From positions 108,323 to 172,322 of the forward strand of contig JABARQ010000024.1 in assembly GCA_019186985.1 (NCBI GenBank): a stretch of 64,000 nucleotides of DNA, written 5' to 3'. Origin of the DNA: Prosthecobacter sp. GTDB taxonomy: Bacteria > Verrucomicrobiota > Verrucomicrobiia > Verrucomicrobiales > Verrucomicrobiaceae. Position 1 is the first letter of the stretch, and each line of letters starts with the position of its first letter. The position numbers and the translations under genes were made by a program. The notes under the pieces were generated by a model, which saw only the letters and a program-made list of their open reading frames with translations, searched no databases and was not told the DNA's origin. Positions 35,818 to 47,022 of this stretch are shown in pieces.

Positions 35818-35845
35818 AGAATAGAAGCCCGAGGCGGGGTGTCAA
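35818..35845 (-). promoter_or_regulatory. Promoter of rplM-rpsI
   Basis: On the minus strand a perfect TTGACA is separated by 16 nt from TATTCT, about 60 nt before the rplM start codon. This is the best sigma-70 match seen in the window. Confidence 0.7.
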
Positions 35846-35977
35846 ACGGAAACTGGGGTTATTCACAAAGGCTTTTTGAACCTCCCCAGTTCCCTGCCCC
35901 AGCCCCTGAAAACCAGCCCACCCCCTGCCTCTATCCCCGTTCTGCAAACAACCGCCACCAGGATGCGTAGGTAGCGC

Positions 35978-38161
35978 GTGTCCTGCCCCCCCGTTCTAGC
36001 CTTCTCCGCCTCCCTCGCCCTCGCCGGTTCCCTGGCCGCCGCCGGGCAGCCCGTCAGCTTCTCCAACGATGTCATGCCGCACCTGATGAAGGCCGGCTGC
36101 GCCTCAGGAAACTGCCACGCGAAACCCGAGGGGCAGAACAATTTCAAGCTCTCCGTCTTCGGCTACGACCCGAAGCATGATTACCATGAAATCGTCCGTG
36201 ACGACCGGGGGCGCCGGCTGTTTTTCGCCGCACCTGAGGAAAGCCTTCTTTTGAAGAAGGCCACCGGCGAGGTGCCGCACGAAGGCGGTGCCCGGCTGGA
36301 ACGGAAAAGCGAGGCCTATCAGACGGTACTTGCCTGGATTCAGCAGGGCGCGCCCTTTTCCCTGGAAGGCGAACCCCGGCTGAAATCCGTGGCCGTGGAG
36401 CCCCGCGAACAAAGCTATAAAAAGGGGGCCGCTCAAAAGCTGAAGGTCACCGCCACCTATTCCGATGGCAGCATCCGCGATGTCACCGCCCTGACCGACT
36501 ACCTCTCCCAGGACAAGGAGATGGCCGCCGTGGACGAACACGGCCTGGTCAAGGTCGGTTCCCTCAGCGGTGAAGGCGTGGTCGTGGTCCGCTACATGGG
36601 CCTCGTGGACGTGGCGAGAGTCACCGTGCCCGCCGACAAGACCTACCCCGCCGACCGCTACGCCAGCCTGCCGGTCAACAACGAGATCGACCGCCTCGTC
36701 CATGCCCGGCACCAAAAGCTCGGCCTTCTGCCATCCGGCACCTGCACCGACGAAGAGTTCCTGCGCCGCGCCTCGCTCGACCTCATCGGCAAGCTGCCCT
36801 CCGCCGACATGGCCCGGCGCTTCATCGCCGACACCCGGCCGGACAAGCGCTCCCGCATCGTGGACGAAATCCTGGATGATCCGAACTACGCCGATCACTG
36901 GGCGGTGAAGTGGGGCGACCTCATCCGGCCCAATCCATCGCGCGTCGGAGTCAAGCCGGTCTACCTGCTCGACACCTGGCTGCGCGACAGCTTCCGCCAG
37001 AACAAGCCCTATCACCAGATGATCCGCGAACTGCTGACCGCCCAGGGCAGCACCCATGAACACGGCCCCGTGGCCATCTTCAGGGACAAGCGCGACCCCG
37101 TGGACACCAGCGGCTTCGTCAGCCAGATCTTCCTCGGCGTCCGCCTCGACTGCGCCAAATGCCACCATCACCCAAGTGAAAAATGGACGCAGGAGGACTA
37201 CTACCAGCTCGCGGCCTTCTTCGGTCAGATGAAGCGCAAGGGCCAGGCCATCTCCGCCCCCATCTCCGGCGAACCGGAATACTGGTGGTATGGCGGCAAG
37301 GGTGAGGTCACCCATCCTGTCACCGACGCCGTCATGGTTCCGAAACCGCCGGACGGCCCGGAGATGCCCTATGTCGAAGGCCAGGACCCCCGCGAGGCGC
37401 TGGCCGACTGGATGGCCAGCAGCGACAACCCCTTCTTCGCCAAGGCCATCGTCAACCGCATCTGGTCCGACTTCCTGGGGCGCGGCATCGTCGATCCGGT
37501 CGATGACTTCCGGGTTTCCAACCCTCCCACCAACGAGGCCCTGCTGGACTGGCTGGCCTCCGACTTCGCCGCGCACGGCTACGACCTGAAGCACCTCATG
37601 CGCACCATCGTGGGATCTAGAACCTACCAGCTCAGCTCCGAGCCGAATGAAACCAACGTGGCGGATTCGAAGAACTACGCCCGCAGCCTCAAGCGCCGCC
37701 TTGCCGCCGAAGTCCTGCTCGATGCCGTCAGTGATGTCACCGGCCTGCGCGACACCTTCAGCGGCCTGCCCCCCAACTCACGCGCCGTGCAGACCTGGAA
37801 CCACAAGCTCGACAGCGACTTCCTGGATGCCTTCGGCCGCCCCAACGCCAGCCAGGAATGCCCCTGTGAACGCGAGCGCAAGCCCAGCGTCGTGCAGGCC
37901 CTGCACCTGATGAACTCCAACAGCCTGCAGTCCAAGCTCACCAGCAGCGAAGGCCGCATCCACAAGCTGGTGAAGAGCGGCCTGCCGGAGCCCAAGCTGG
38001 TGAACGAGATCTACCTCGCCACCTACAACCGCCTGCCAAGCTCCGCCGAGCTGCAGACGGCCCTGCGCTTCTACGCCACACCAGGCGCCACCCGCCAGAC
38101 CGCCTCCGAAGACCTTGCCTGGGCGCTGATCAACTCAGCCGAGTTTGTCTTCAACCACTGA
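35978..38161 (+). CDS. DUF1549/DUF1553-family exported protein with Ig-like domain
   Basis: The 727-aa product (GTG start) begins with a short signal-like segment. It has an N-terminal region with a Cys-rich CASGNCH motif, a Big_2-like Ig domain (LKVTATYSDGSIRDVTALTDYLSQDKEM), then DUF1549 (LGVRLDCAKCHHHPSEKWTQEDYYQLAAFFGQMKR with CxxCH), and DUF1553 near the C-terminus (VNRIWSDFLGRGIVDPVDDFR, then MNSNSLQSKL). The family is abundant in Planctomycetes and Verrucomicrobia and is thought to act in degradation of sulfated or complex polysaccharides; its reaction is unproven. The usual DUF1501 partner gene is missing here. Confidence 0.85.
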   Translation: MSCPPVLAFSASLALAGSLAAAGQPVSFSNDVMPHLMKAGCASGNCHAKPEGQNNFKLSVFGYDPKHDYHEIVRDDRGRRLFFAAPEESLLLKKATGEVPHEGGARLERKSEAYQTVLAWIQQGAPFSLEGEPRLKSVAVEPREQSYKKGAAQKLKVTATYSDGSIRDVTALTDYLSQDKEMAAVDEHGLVKVGSLSGEGVVVVRYMGLVDVARVTVPADKTYPADRYASLPVNNEIDRLVHARHQKLGLLPSGTCTDEEFLRRASLDLIGKLPSADMARRFIADTRPDKRSRIVDEILDDPNYADHWAVKWGDLIRPNPSRVGVKPVYLLDTWLRDSFRQNKPYHQMIRELLTAQGSTHEHGPVAIFRDKRDPVDTSGFVSQIFLGVRLDCAKCHHHPSEKWTQEDYYQLAAFFGQMKRKGQAISAPISGEPEYWWYGGKGEVTHPVTDAVMVPKPPDGPEMPYVEGQDPREALADWMASSDNPFFAKAIVNRIWSDFLGRGIVDPVDDFRVSNPPTNEALLDWLASDFAAHGYDLKHLMRTIVGSRTYQLSSEPNETNVADSKNYARSLKRRLAAEVLLDAVSDVTGLRDTFSGLPPNSRAVQTWNHKLDSDFLDAFGRPNASQECPCERERKPSVVQALHLMNSNSLQSKLTSSEGRIHKLVKSGLPEPKLVNEIYLATYNRLPSSAELQTALRFYATPGATRQTASEDLAWALINSAEFVFNH

Positions 38162-38171
38162 CCCGCCAGGA

Positions 38172-40595
38172 TCAGCGCACCCGCTGAAACTCAGGCAGCA
38201 TCACCACCGCCCACAAGGCGTCGGCGATGCCCTGTTCGGTCAGCTCCGAGCCCAGCGCGGCCGTGATCTCCTCCGCCTCCTCGCGGCTTGCTTCACGGCT
38301 GAGCGCGGACAGGTAAAGCCATTGCACAAAGGCCTTCATGTCCGGCCATTGCTTCTTCGCCAGCAGGTTCCTCGCTCCACGGGCCAGCGTGTCGGTCAGG
38401 ATCGCGCCATTCGACAGGTCGATCGCCTCCAGGGTCGTCAGGTCATCCGGACGCATGGAGACAACCTGGTCACGGTTGGGACGGCCCAGCGTGCGCATCA
38501 GGAAGTCGCTTTTCATCAGGCTGGCTCGCACCGGTCGCTGGCTTGCCAGAGAGGCTTGCGCCAAAAGCGGCGGCCCATCCCGTTCCACCACCCTTGTCCA
38601 GACAGGCACGGGATTCACCACCGTGACCGGCTTCCACCCCTTGGCCGGCAGGGCGCCCAGACGGCCTTCTTTTCCAGCAGGCACAGCCGTATGCGACTCC
38701 CAGGAGGCATCGGTGATCAGCACGGTTTCCGCGCCCTCGGCAGAACGCAGCCTGGCTTCAAAAAAGGCACCTGCTGCATTCGGCCCCTTGCCGGCATTGC
38801 GCGCGACGATCACGATGACGTTCGCCCCCTCCTTCAGCGCATTGTGCAGCGGCACGGCCTCCAGGCGGGTCCAGTCCTCGCCGCTGCTGACCTGACGGCC
38901 GTTCACATAAAGGCTGAAGCTGTTGTCCGCCGTGACCACGGCGCTGGCGCTGACTGGCACAGCATCCAGCTTGAGGATCTTGCGCAGTGTCACCGTGTCC
39001 CCTGCCGGTGGCGCCCCTGCCCTGGCACTGTCTCCCCACACCCATTTCGCACGGATTTGAAGGCCTTTGGCCGCCTCCGGATCCGGTTTTCCACGCATCA
39101 CCGGAGCATCCATCTTCGCGGGTGCCGTGCCGGTGAGCTGCCAGATCGAATCCACCAGTTGTTCGGCAGTCAGGCGTCGGCTGCGCGGCCCGGCATAGGT
39201 GTAGCCGTGATCATCCGCCCCGGACTTCAGCGTTTCACTTCGTGACTGATAGGCGCGGCTGCCGGCGATGTAGGCCAGTGTGCGGCGCAGGTCATAACCA
39301 TGACCGCTCAGGTAAACCGCCAGATGATCCAGCAGGTCGGCGTTCCAGGGCTCCGTCTGCATGGCATCCAGCGGATGCACGATGCCACGCCCCATGAGCC
39401 GGTGCCAGAGGCGGTTCACCAGGGTGCGCGTGAACCGGCCGTTCTGCGGATGGGTCATGAGCGCCGCAAGCTGCTTCAACCTGTCCGGCTGGGATGCCCG
39501 GGGATCCACCTGCCCCAGCTCGGGAAACAGCCAGGAGGCCTGCGCCAGGCGGCCCGTCGGCTTGTCGCAGCGGGTGATGTCCAGCGGCCGGTTCGAATAG
39601 ATCGCCGCCAGGCCGTAGGCCTCGTCGAGCTTCCAACGGTCGATGAAGCTGTCGTGACACGAGGCGCACTTCATGTTGATGCCCAGGAAGCTCTGCGCAA
39701 CGCTCTGCGCGAACTGGATCTCCACCGTCTGCCCGGCGCTGACATCGCCACGCCATTTGATGCCGTCGATGAAGCCGCGGCTTTCATCCCCGGGCGGCGC
39801 GATGAGCTCCCGCGCCATCACATCCGCCGGCTTGTTGGTCACCAGCGCTTCATAAAGCCACTTGCTGACCTGCTTGCGTCCTCCGGTGATGAAGCCTGTG
39901 CCGCCATAGTCGTTGCGCAGCAGGTCGTTCCAAAACGTCAGCCAGTGCTCGGCATAGGCCAGGTCATCGGCCAGCAGGCTCTCGATCAAACGCTCCCTCC
40001 TGTCGGCGCGAGAATCCGCGAGAAACTTCCTCAGTTCGTCCACGGGCGGCGGCAGCCCGGTGAGGTCCAGCCAGGCACGACGGGCAAAGACGGCATCGTC
40101 CACGTCCTCCGGCAGAGGCTTCTGTTGCCGAACCAAATGGGCGTCCAGGATGCGGTCGATCGGATGCGTCCGCTCCGGCGAGGAGGCGGCCGGCAGCGCA
40201 GGCGAACGCGGCTTGAGCGGAGGCTCATAGGCCGGTTTCCTGAAGGCGAAGCCCTCCTCCCAGGGCAGGCCGGCGGCGACCCAGCCCTTCAGCAGCGCCA
40301 CTTCCGCCGCCGTGAGCCTGCCGCCCTTCGGCGGCATCTGCTCATCGCTGTCCATGGAGACGACGACCTCGATCAGGCGGCTTTTGCCGGCATCCACTCC
40401 CTGGACGACCGGGCCGCTCTCGGCACCTGCCATGAGGTCGGCGCGGGTGTTGAAGGAAAAACCGCCCTTCTTCTTGTCCCCCGCGTGGCACTCGGCGCAG
40501 TGCTTCTTCAAAAGCGGCACGATCTCATGGGAGAAATCCACCGCCCGGACGGCGGTGGACAGCAGCAGGGTGAACAGGAGCGAAATCCTAACCAT
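38172..40595 (-). CDS. PSCyt1-DUF1549-DUF1553 exported cytochrome-like protein
   Basis: The 807-aa product has a signal peptide (ISLLFTLLLSTAVRAV), an N-terminal cytochrome-like PSCyt1 domain with CAECH (heme c motif) and the methionine-containing DEQMPPKGG, then DUF1549 (FARRAWLDLTGLPPP; GINMKCASCHDSFIDRW with another CxxCH) and DUF1553 (LVNRLWHRLMGRGIVHPLD). A galactose-binding-like insert lies around residues 520-640 (FSLYVNGRQVSSGEDW). It is convergent with the other DUF1549 gene, 10 nt apart. It is probably periplasmic and linked to respiratory oxidation of sugars; this is inference. Confidence 0.87.
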   Translation of the reverse strand: MVRISLLFTLLLSTAVRAVDFSHEIVPLLKKHCAECHAGDKKKGGFSFNTRADLMAGAESGPVVQGVDAGKSRLIEVVVSMDSDEQMPPKGGRLTAAEVALLKGWVAAGLPWEEGFAFRKPAYEPPLKPRSPALPAASSPERTHPIDRILDAHLVRQQKPLPEDVDDAVFARRAWLDLTGLPPPVDELRKFLADSRADRRERLIESLLADDLAYAEHWLTFWNDLLRNDYGGTGFITGGRKQVSKWLYEALVTNKPADVMARELIAPPGDESRGFIDGIKWRGDVSAGQTVEIQFAQSVAQSFLGINMKCASCHDSFIDRWKLDEAYGLAAIYSNRPLDITRCDKPTGRLAQASWLFPELGQVDPRASQPDRLKQLAALMTHPQNGRFTRTLVNRLWHRLMGRGIVHPLDAMQTEPWNADLLDHLAVYLSGHGYDLRRTLAYIAGSRAYQSRSETLKSGADDHGYTYAGPRSRRLTAEQLVDSIWQLTGTAPAKMDAPVMRGKPDPEAAKGLQIRAKWVWGDSARAGAPPAGDTVTLRKILKLDAVPVSASAVVTADNSFSLYVNGRQVSSGEDWTRLEAVPLHNALKEGANVIVIVARNAGKGPNAAGAFFEARLRSAEGAETVLITDASWESHTAVPAGKEGRLGALPAKGWKPVTVVNPVPVWTRVVERDGPPLLAQASLASQRPVRASLMKSDFLMRTLGRPNRDQVVSMRPDDLTTLEAIDLSNGAILTDTLARGARNLLAKKQWPDMKAFVQWLYLSALSREASREEAEEITAALGSELTEQGIADALWAVVMLPEFQRVR

Positions 40596-40756
40596 CCCAG
40601 CCTAAACGAAGCCCCCGTCCCCCTTTCTTGCGCCCGGCCCGCTTCAGTCACGACAAGCCCCTTCTCATCGGAACTTCAGATTCAGGAACGGATGAGGCCA
40701 GCCTTGAAAGGCAGCTGTCGATAGGCAGGCCGGCACAGCCCGGACTTCAGGGCGCC

Positions 40757-41788
40757 TCAAACATCCTCACCGGATTCCTGCTGGTCCAGGTGCTTGTCCA
40801 CGGCTTCAACAATGTGCGGATTGATGCCGTGGGTGATGGTTTCGCAGGCCATGCGCAGGGCGTTCTTCATGGCGTAGGGGCTGGCGCTGCCGTGGGAGAT
40901 GATGGTGATGCCGTTCAGGCCCAGCAGCGGCATGCCGCCGGCCTCGTCGGCGCTGGTGCGCTTGTGGATGGCCTTGAAGGCGGGCTTGGCGAGCATGCCG
41001 CCCAGCTTGGTGCGCGTGCTGCTCATGATGCCCTCCTTGATCATGGCGAACATGGCATGGGCGAGCGCCTCGGAGGTCTTGAGGATGATGTTGCCGGTGA
41101 AACCGTCGCAGACCACCACGTCCGGCGGGGTCTCCCAGAGATCGTGACCTTCGACATTGCCGATGAAGTTGATGCCGGGCGTCCTGCGCAGCAGCTTGCT
41201 CGTCTCCTTGCAAAGCGCGTTGCCCTTCTCCTCCTCGGTGCCGTTGGACATGAGCCCGACGCGGGGCGCCGGCCTGCCAAGCACATGCTGGGCGTAGGCG
41301 CTGCCCATGATCGCGTTTTGCACAAGGTGCTCGGGCAGGCTGTCAGGGTTGGCACCTGCATCGATGAGCACCCATTGCCGGGTCATGCTGGGCATGATGG
41401 CGGCGATGGCCGGCCTTTCGATGTGGGGCAGCGTGCGCAGCTTGATCAGGCTGGCGGTGACAGCGGCTCCGGTGTGTCCGGCGCTCACCACGGCATCCGC
41501 CCTGCCCTCGCGGACCAGGTCCACCGCGCGTGAAATGGAGCTGTCCTTCTTTTTTCTCACGGCGTCCAGGCCGCTGTCGCTCATGTCCACCACCTGCATG
41601 GCGGGCACGATCTCGAGCCTCGGCCCCTTGGGGATGCCCTGGGCGGTCATCTCCCGCTCAATGGCCTCGGGCTGGCCGACGAGGAAGATCTTCTCAATGT
41701 GCGGCAGGCTCTCCAGGGCGAGCTTGACGCCACCCATCGGATTCTGCGGCGCGTGGTCGCCGCCCATGACGTCGAGTGCGATTTTCAT
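40757..41788 (-). CDS. plsX: Phosphate acyltransferase PlsX
   Basis: PlsX makes acyl-phosphate from acyl-ACP for phosphatidic acid synthesis at the membrane. The 343-aa protein shows IALDVMGGDHAP, VSAGHTGAAVTAS, IDAGANPDSLPEHLVQNAIMGSAYA, GLMSNGTEEEKGN and VCDGFTGNIILKTSEA. The common neighbours rpmF and fabH are not present. The start at 41788 (MKIALDVM) is canonical. It lies 55 nt downstream of purH on the same strand. Confidence 0.97.
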   Translation of the reverse strand: MKIALDVMGGDHAPQNPMGGVKLALESLPHIEKIFLVGQPEAIEREMTAQGIPKGPRLEIVPAMQVVDMSDSGLDAVRKKKDSSISRAVDLVREGRADAVVSAGHTGAAVTASLIKLRTLPHIERPAIAAIMPSMTRQWVLIDAGANPDSLPEHLVQNAIMGSAYAQHVLGRPAPRVGLMSNGTEEEKGNALCKETSKLLRRTPGINFIGNVEGHDLWETPPDVVVCDGFTGNIILKTSEALAHAMFAMIKEGIMSSTRTKLGGMLAKPAFKAIHKRTSADEAGGMPLLGLNGITIISHGSASPYAMKNALRMACETITHGINPHIVEAVDKHLDQQESGEDV

Positions 41789-41843
41789 GCGGTGCGGTCA
41801 GGAGGTCTGGACTCGTCGAGGCAGGTCGGAACCGGGGCTGGTC

Positions 41844-43382
<1,539 letters not shown>

Positions 43383-43628
43383 GGAGGGAGGAGGGATTCG
43401 GGAGCCAGGAGAGAAAGAGGGGAATTCCTGCGAGGCAAGAGGGAGTTCAAGGAAGCATTCAGCCATCCTCACACCAGCAAAAGCCCCTGCTCATTCCAGG
43501 ACTTCATAAAATGGCCCGATGAGCGAGGCTGCACACGCCATCCCCTGGGGCGCATGAAGGCTCCAAGCATGCTCCAGTCGGTTCAGGCCGCCCCAGGAAC
43601 ATCTTCCACAGCCAGCCCCGGACAACGG

Positions 43629-46139
43629 TCAGTCGTTCAGGATGATCCGGTTCAGCAGCGTTTTCATGCGCTGGGTGAATCGCGGCTTCTCGGTTTCCAG
43701 CGTGGCATTGAGACGCGCCCTGTCCTGGGCGTTGCGCTCCAGGTTAAAAGCCGCCTGGGCCTCATCACCAAAGGCGCTGGCGCCCACGGAATCATGAATG
43801 CTCGGGGGAAGGTCATCGAGCCCCTTGACGATGCGCGGCTGGATGAAGATGAGCAGCTCGCGCGCGGACCTGTCCCGCGTGCGTGATCCGAGAATCTTGT
43901 TGAGCACCGGGATGCTGGCTAGGATCGGCACCCTGGAGCCGGTCTTGTTTTCATCATTGCGGATCAGCCCGCCGAGCAGGACGGTGGAATTGTTGCGGCA
44001 GGCGATCACGGTGTTCAGCTCCTGCTTGCTGATGATGGGGTAGACGTTGTCCGTGATGGTGGTGTTGCCGGCGCGCTCGCTGTTCTGCTGGGAAATCTGG
44101 AGGGTCAGCTCATCCTCGGAATTGATGAGCGGAATGATGTTCAGGCTGAGCACGATGTCCTGATACTGGACGTTCGAGAGAAAGCTGTTGTTGTTCACAC
44201 CGCCGACGAGGGAGCTCTGGGTCGAGGCGGCGATCGGGAAGGACAGGCCGCTGGTCAGGGTGGCGGGCGTGTTGTTCTGGGTGAAGATCGTCGGCCGCGC
44301 CAGCACCTTGAAGTTGTTGTCCGTCTCCAGGGTGTTCACCAGCATGTCCAGCCCCTGGTGGATGCCACCATAAAAGGAAAAGCCGTTGCCAACGGCATAG
44401 TTGGCGGCGGCACCGATCGCAACACGCGGATCCAGGATGTTGTTTGTCGTGGTCGTGGTGTTCGTGTTGTTATTGTTGTTGGTGGTCGTGGTGCTGATGG
44501 TCGGCAGGCCAGGGCTGGCCCCGATCTGTCCAAAAAGGCCTCCGGAACCGTTGCCCCTGCGGCCGCGGAAGGCGGTCTCCAGGGAAAACCCCCTGTTCTC
44601 GGTCGTCTGGTAGTCGCCAATCAGGGCGGAAATGATGATCTGCTGGGGACGATGATCCAGCTCGTCCATGATTTCATTGAGGATGCGCAGATGCTCGGGA
44701 GGTCCTGAGGCGTAGATCGAATTGGCCACCGGGTCCGAAATCAGCAGGGTTTTGCCGATCAGCATGGAGGTGGGCCCGTTGTTCTCCCGAAGCGGCGTCA
44801 GGCTGCCCCCGCCTGTGCCGAAGCTGCTTGTGCCCCCGCCCAGGCCGCCTCCGCCCATCCCTCCGTTGAGGCCGTTGTTGCTCAGGGAGTTGCTGTTGTT
44901 GTTGAACAGGCTGCTGCTGTTGTTGTTGCGGTTCTGGCTGCTGCTGTTCTGGGTGCTGGTTGAATTTGTGCCCGTGCCTCCGCCTGAGGAGGCACTGTCA
45001 TCACCCTCCGTCCGGCTGATGGCGTCGCTGATGATCTGCATGGCCGTCTCCACCGCGAGATACTTCAGGGGCCGGGAGGCGAAGTTGCGCAGCTCGGACG
45101 CGGCATCCAGCTCCTCGACCAGCTTGCTGATGTAATCGACCTGGTCCTGGGCACCGATGACCAGCAGGCAGTTGCGCCGGGTGATGGAAATGATCTTGGG
45201 CGGCGCGGCCTCCGTGGATGAGGAACCGCCGACGGATCCTGCCCCGCCAGGAGGCGTCACCGACACCGGCTGCCCCGGCACGGTCCCCGGGGTGTTTTGA
45301 GGAATGGCCGGCGTCTTGCCTGAACCGCTTTTGTCACTGGTTCCAAGGATTTCATCCAGCGCCTTCTTCACGTCTTCGGCGGAGGAACGGGTGAGCTGGA
45401 TGGTCTTCTGCACGGTCTCGACCGGCTTGTTGTCGAGCTTTTCCAGCAGGGCGATGATGGAACGGATGGTGTTGCTGTTTTCCGTGATGACCAGGGCGCG
45501 GGCGTTTGGCACCGGGGTGATGATGCCATAGCTGTGGCGGGGGATCACCTGGTCAATCGCCTTGGTGGCGTCCTCCGAATCCAGGAACTTGAGCGTCACG
45601 ACATGGCTGACGACCTGGTCCGTCTGCGGCAGGTCCATGGCCGCCTCGATGAGCGGAGCTCCCTCCATGGAGGGCTTCTTGGCATCAAAGGCCAGCAGCT
45701 TGACCATGCCCTCGCCGGCCGGCGTGAAGGCGTAGCCGTTGAGCAGCAGGCTCTTCTCAATGAACATGATGGCCTTCTCCTTGGGGAGCTGGCCGGTGGT
45801 TTCGATGGAAACCGTCGCCTGCTCGGCATTGGCATCACGGATGATCTTGAGCCCGGTCAGCTCCTCATAAAGCAGCAGGATTTCAGAGAGGGGCGTGTTC
45901 GGATACTGCAGTTCGACGCTGCCGTCGGCCTTGATGGCATCCTCCGGACGCATCGCCGGCTTGGCATTGGCATCAGGCGCCGCGGCTCCAGGCTGGGCTG
46001 GCGCCCCCGGACGTGTAAATGGACGCGCGATTCCTGGAGATGGAACGGTGGGAGGGGCTGCCCGTCCGGGCTGGGGGGGGATCTGGGCAAGGCCAACGGC
46101 AGGCACCAGCGCCAGGAGAATGAGAAGAAGGCGGAGCAT
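43629..46139 (-). CDS. gspD: Type II secretion/type IV pilus secretin (GspD family)
   Basis: The 836-aa outer-membrane secretin has a signal peptide (LLLILLALVPAVGLA) and a Pro/Ala-rich N-terminal linker. The N-domains follow (VELQYPNTPLSEILLLYEELTGLKIIRDAN; VITENSNTIRSIIALLEKLD; IQLTRSSAEDVKKALDEIL), then a long Ser/Asn/Gly-rich stretch about residues 395-450, and the secretin domain (GLSFPIAAST, LLGGLIRNDENKTGSRVPILASIPVLNKILGSRTRD). It forms a ring channel for export of folded proteins or pili. It is the last gene of a four-gene operon; no ATPase or prepilin genes are in view. Confidence 0.93.
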   Translation of the reverse strand: MLRLLLILLALVPAVGLAQIPPQPGRAAPPTVPSPGIARPFTRPGAPAQPGAAAPDANAKPAMRPEDAIKADGSVELQYPNTPLSEILLLYEELTGLKIIRDANAEQATVSIETTGQLPKEKAIMFIEKSLLLNGYAFTPAGEGMVKLLAFDAKKPSMEGAPLIEAAMDLPQTDQVVSHVVTLKFLDSEDATKAIDQVIPRHSYGIITPVPNARALVITENSNTIRSIIALLEKLDNKPVETVQKTIQLTRSSAEDVKKALDEILGTSDKSGSGKTPAIPQNTPGTVPGQPVSVTPPGGAGSVGGSSSTEAAPPKIISITRRNCLLVIGAQDQVDYISKLVEELDAASELRNFASRPLKYLAVETAMQIISDAISRTEGDDSASSGGGTGTNSTSTQNSSSQNRNNNSSSLFNNNSNSLSNNGLNGGMGGGGLGGGTSSFGTGGGSLTPLRENNGPTSMLIGKTLLISDPVANSIYASGPPEHLRILNEIMDELDHRPQQIIISALIGDYQTTENRGFSLETAFRGRRGNGSGGLFGQIGASPGLPTISTTTTNNNNNTNTTTTTNNILDPRVAIGAAANYAVGNGFSFYGGIHQGLDMLVNTLETDNNFKVLARPTIFTQNNTPATLTSGLSFPIAASTQSSLVGGVNNNSFLSNVQYQDIVLSLNIIPLINSEDELTLQISQQNSERAGNTTITDNVYPIISKQELNTVIACRNNSTVLLGGLIRNDENKTGSRVPILASIPVLNKILGSRTRDRSARELLIFIQPRIVKGLDDLPPSIHDSVGASAFGDEAQAAFNLERNAQDRARLNATLETEKPRFTQRMKTLLNRIILND

Positions 46140-46179
46140 GAAGACGAAGGTGAAAACGGGCGGAACCCGTCGGATTGAA

Positions 46180-47022
46180 TCAAGGATTGTTAGGAGGCAC
46201 GACCGGGGCTGGAATCAGCTGCCTGCGCCTGGAGATGGACGGAGGGCTGGCGGCCCCGGGAACCTGGGCATTGTTGATGATGCCGGTCTGCGGAGCAGCC
46301 ATGGGGGCGGAACCGGGCGTGGCGGCCACGCCGCCGGGGAGCACTGGAGAGTTGAACACACGTCCGCCAGAAACTGCCGTGGACGGCTTGTTGATGGGAA
46401 CCCCGCCGGGCACGGGCGGCACACCCGGCGCATTGCCCGGAGCAGCTCCACCGCCGGGGCGCACGGTGTTGTTGATGGTCACCGGCGCGGCGTTTTCATC
46501 ATACTTCAGCTCGGCCTCCTGGCCGCCCTTGGCGATGACCGCCGAGGCATCCCTGCGGCTCTTGCTGAAGTTGGCGCGCACCAGCCGGAATTCATCGCCT
46601 TCCTTGACCTCGTTGCTGACCCGCTTCATCTCGTTTGTCTGCTTGTTGCGGATGCTGATGCGGATCTTGCCGTTGTAGCTGAACATGCCGGCGAGCGCCC
46701 AGTCCTGCCCCCAGTTGGCGGTCGGCTGGGAAATGGGCGCGGTCTTCAGCAGGAAAGGGTTCTTCTCCCAGGATGCCTGATACCGGGAAAGTTCAAAGGC
46801 TGCGGGAATGGCCGCTTCATCCTCCTCATGTGAAGGAACGCCCGGCGCCCCCGGCTGAGCGGCCGCCGATTCGGGCGACGCCTCCGGCTGTGGTGAATCC
46901 GATGGTGTTCCAGCCGTCGCCTCCGGCGGGCTGTCCGGACCGGATCCCGTCACGGGAGGAACGTCCTGCGCGAACAGGGCGGTCGCCATGAAGGGCATCA
47001 GAAGGCAGCTTGAAAATTTCAT
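46180..47022 (-). CDS. GspC/PilP-like secretion system accessory protein
   Basis: The 280-aa product has a signal peptide (CLLMPFMATALFAQ), a Pro/Ser/Ala-rich stretch, and a small beta-rich central part starting ASWEKNPFLLKTAPISQPTANWGQDWALAGMF, similar in position to the homology region of GspC/PilP. A Gly/Pro/Ala-rich tail follows. Its ATG overlaps the stop of the upstream gene (ATGA), and it precedes the secretin gene, as inner-membrane partners of secretins often do. The family assignment is inferred mainly from context; the sequence motifs are weak. Confidence 0.55.
   Translation of the reverse strand: MKFSSCLLMPFMATALFAQDVPPVTGSGPDSPPEATAGTPSDSPQPEASPESAAAQPGAPGVPSHEEDEAAIPAAFELSRYQASWEKNPFLLKTAPISQPTANWGQDWALAGMFSYNGKIRISIRNKQTNEMKRVSNEVKEGDEFRLVRANFSKSRRDASAVIAKGGQEAELKYDENAAPVTINNTVRPGGGAAPGNAPGVPPVPGGVPINKPSTAVSGGRVFNSPVLPGGVAATPGSAPMAAPQTGIINNAQVPGAASPPSISRRRQLIPAPVVPPNNP

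Noticed and set aside
36104..37594. A 496-codon minus-strand frame inside the DUF1549 gene
   Set aside because: Shadow of a confident gene, with Val/Gly/Ala-rich translation.
44450..44500. Trinucleotide-like GTT/GTG runs as a repeat array
   Set aside because: They simply encode the Asn/Thr-rich insert of the secretin and are not a separate element.
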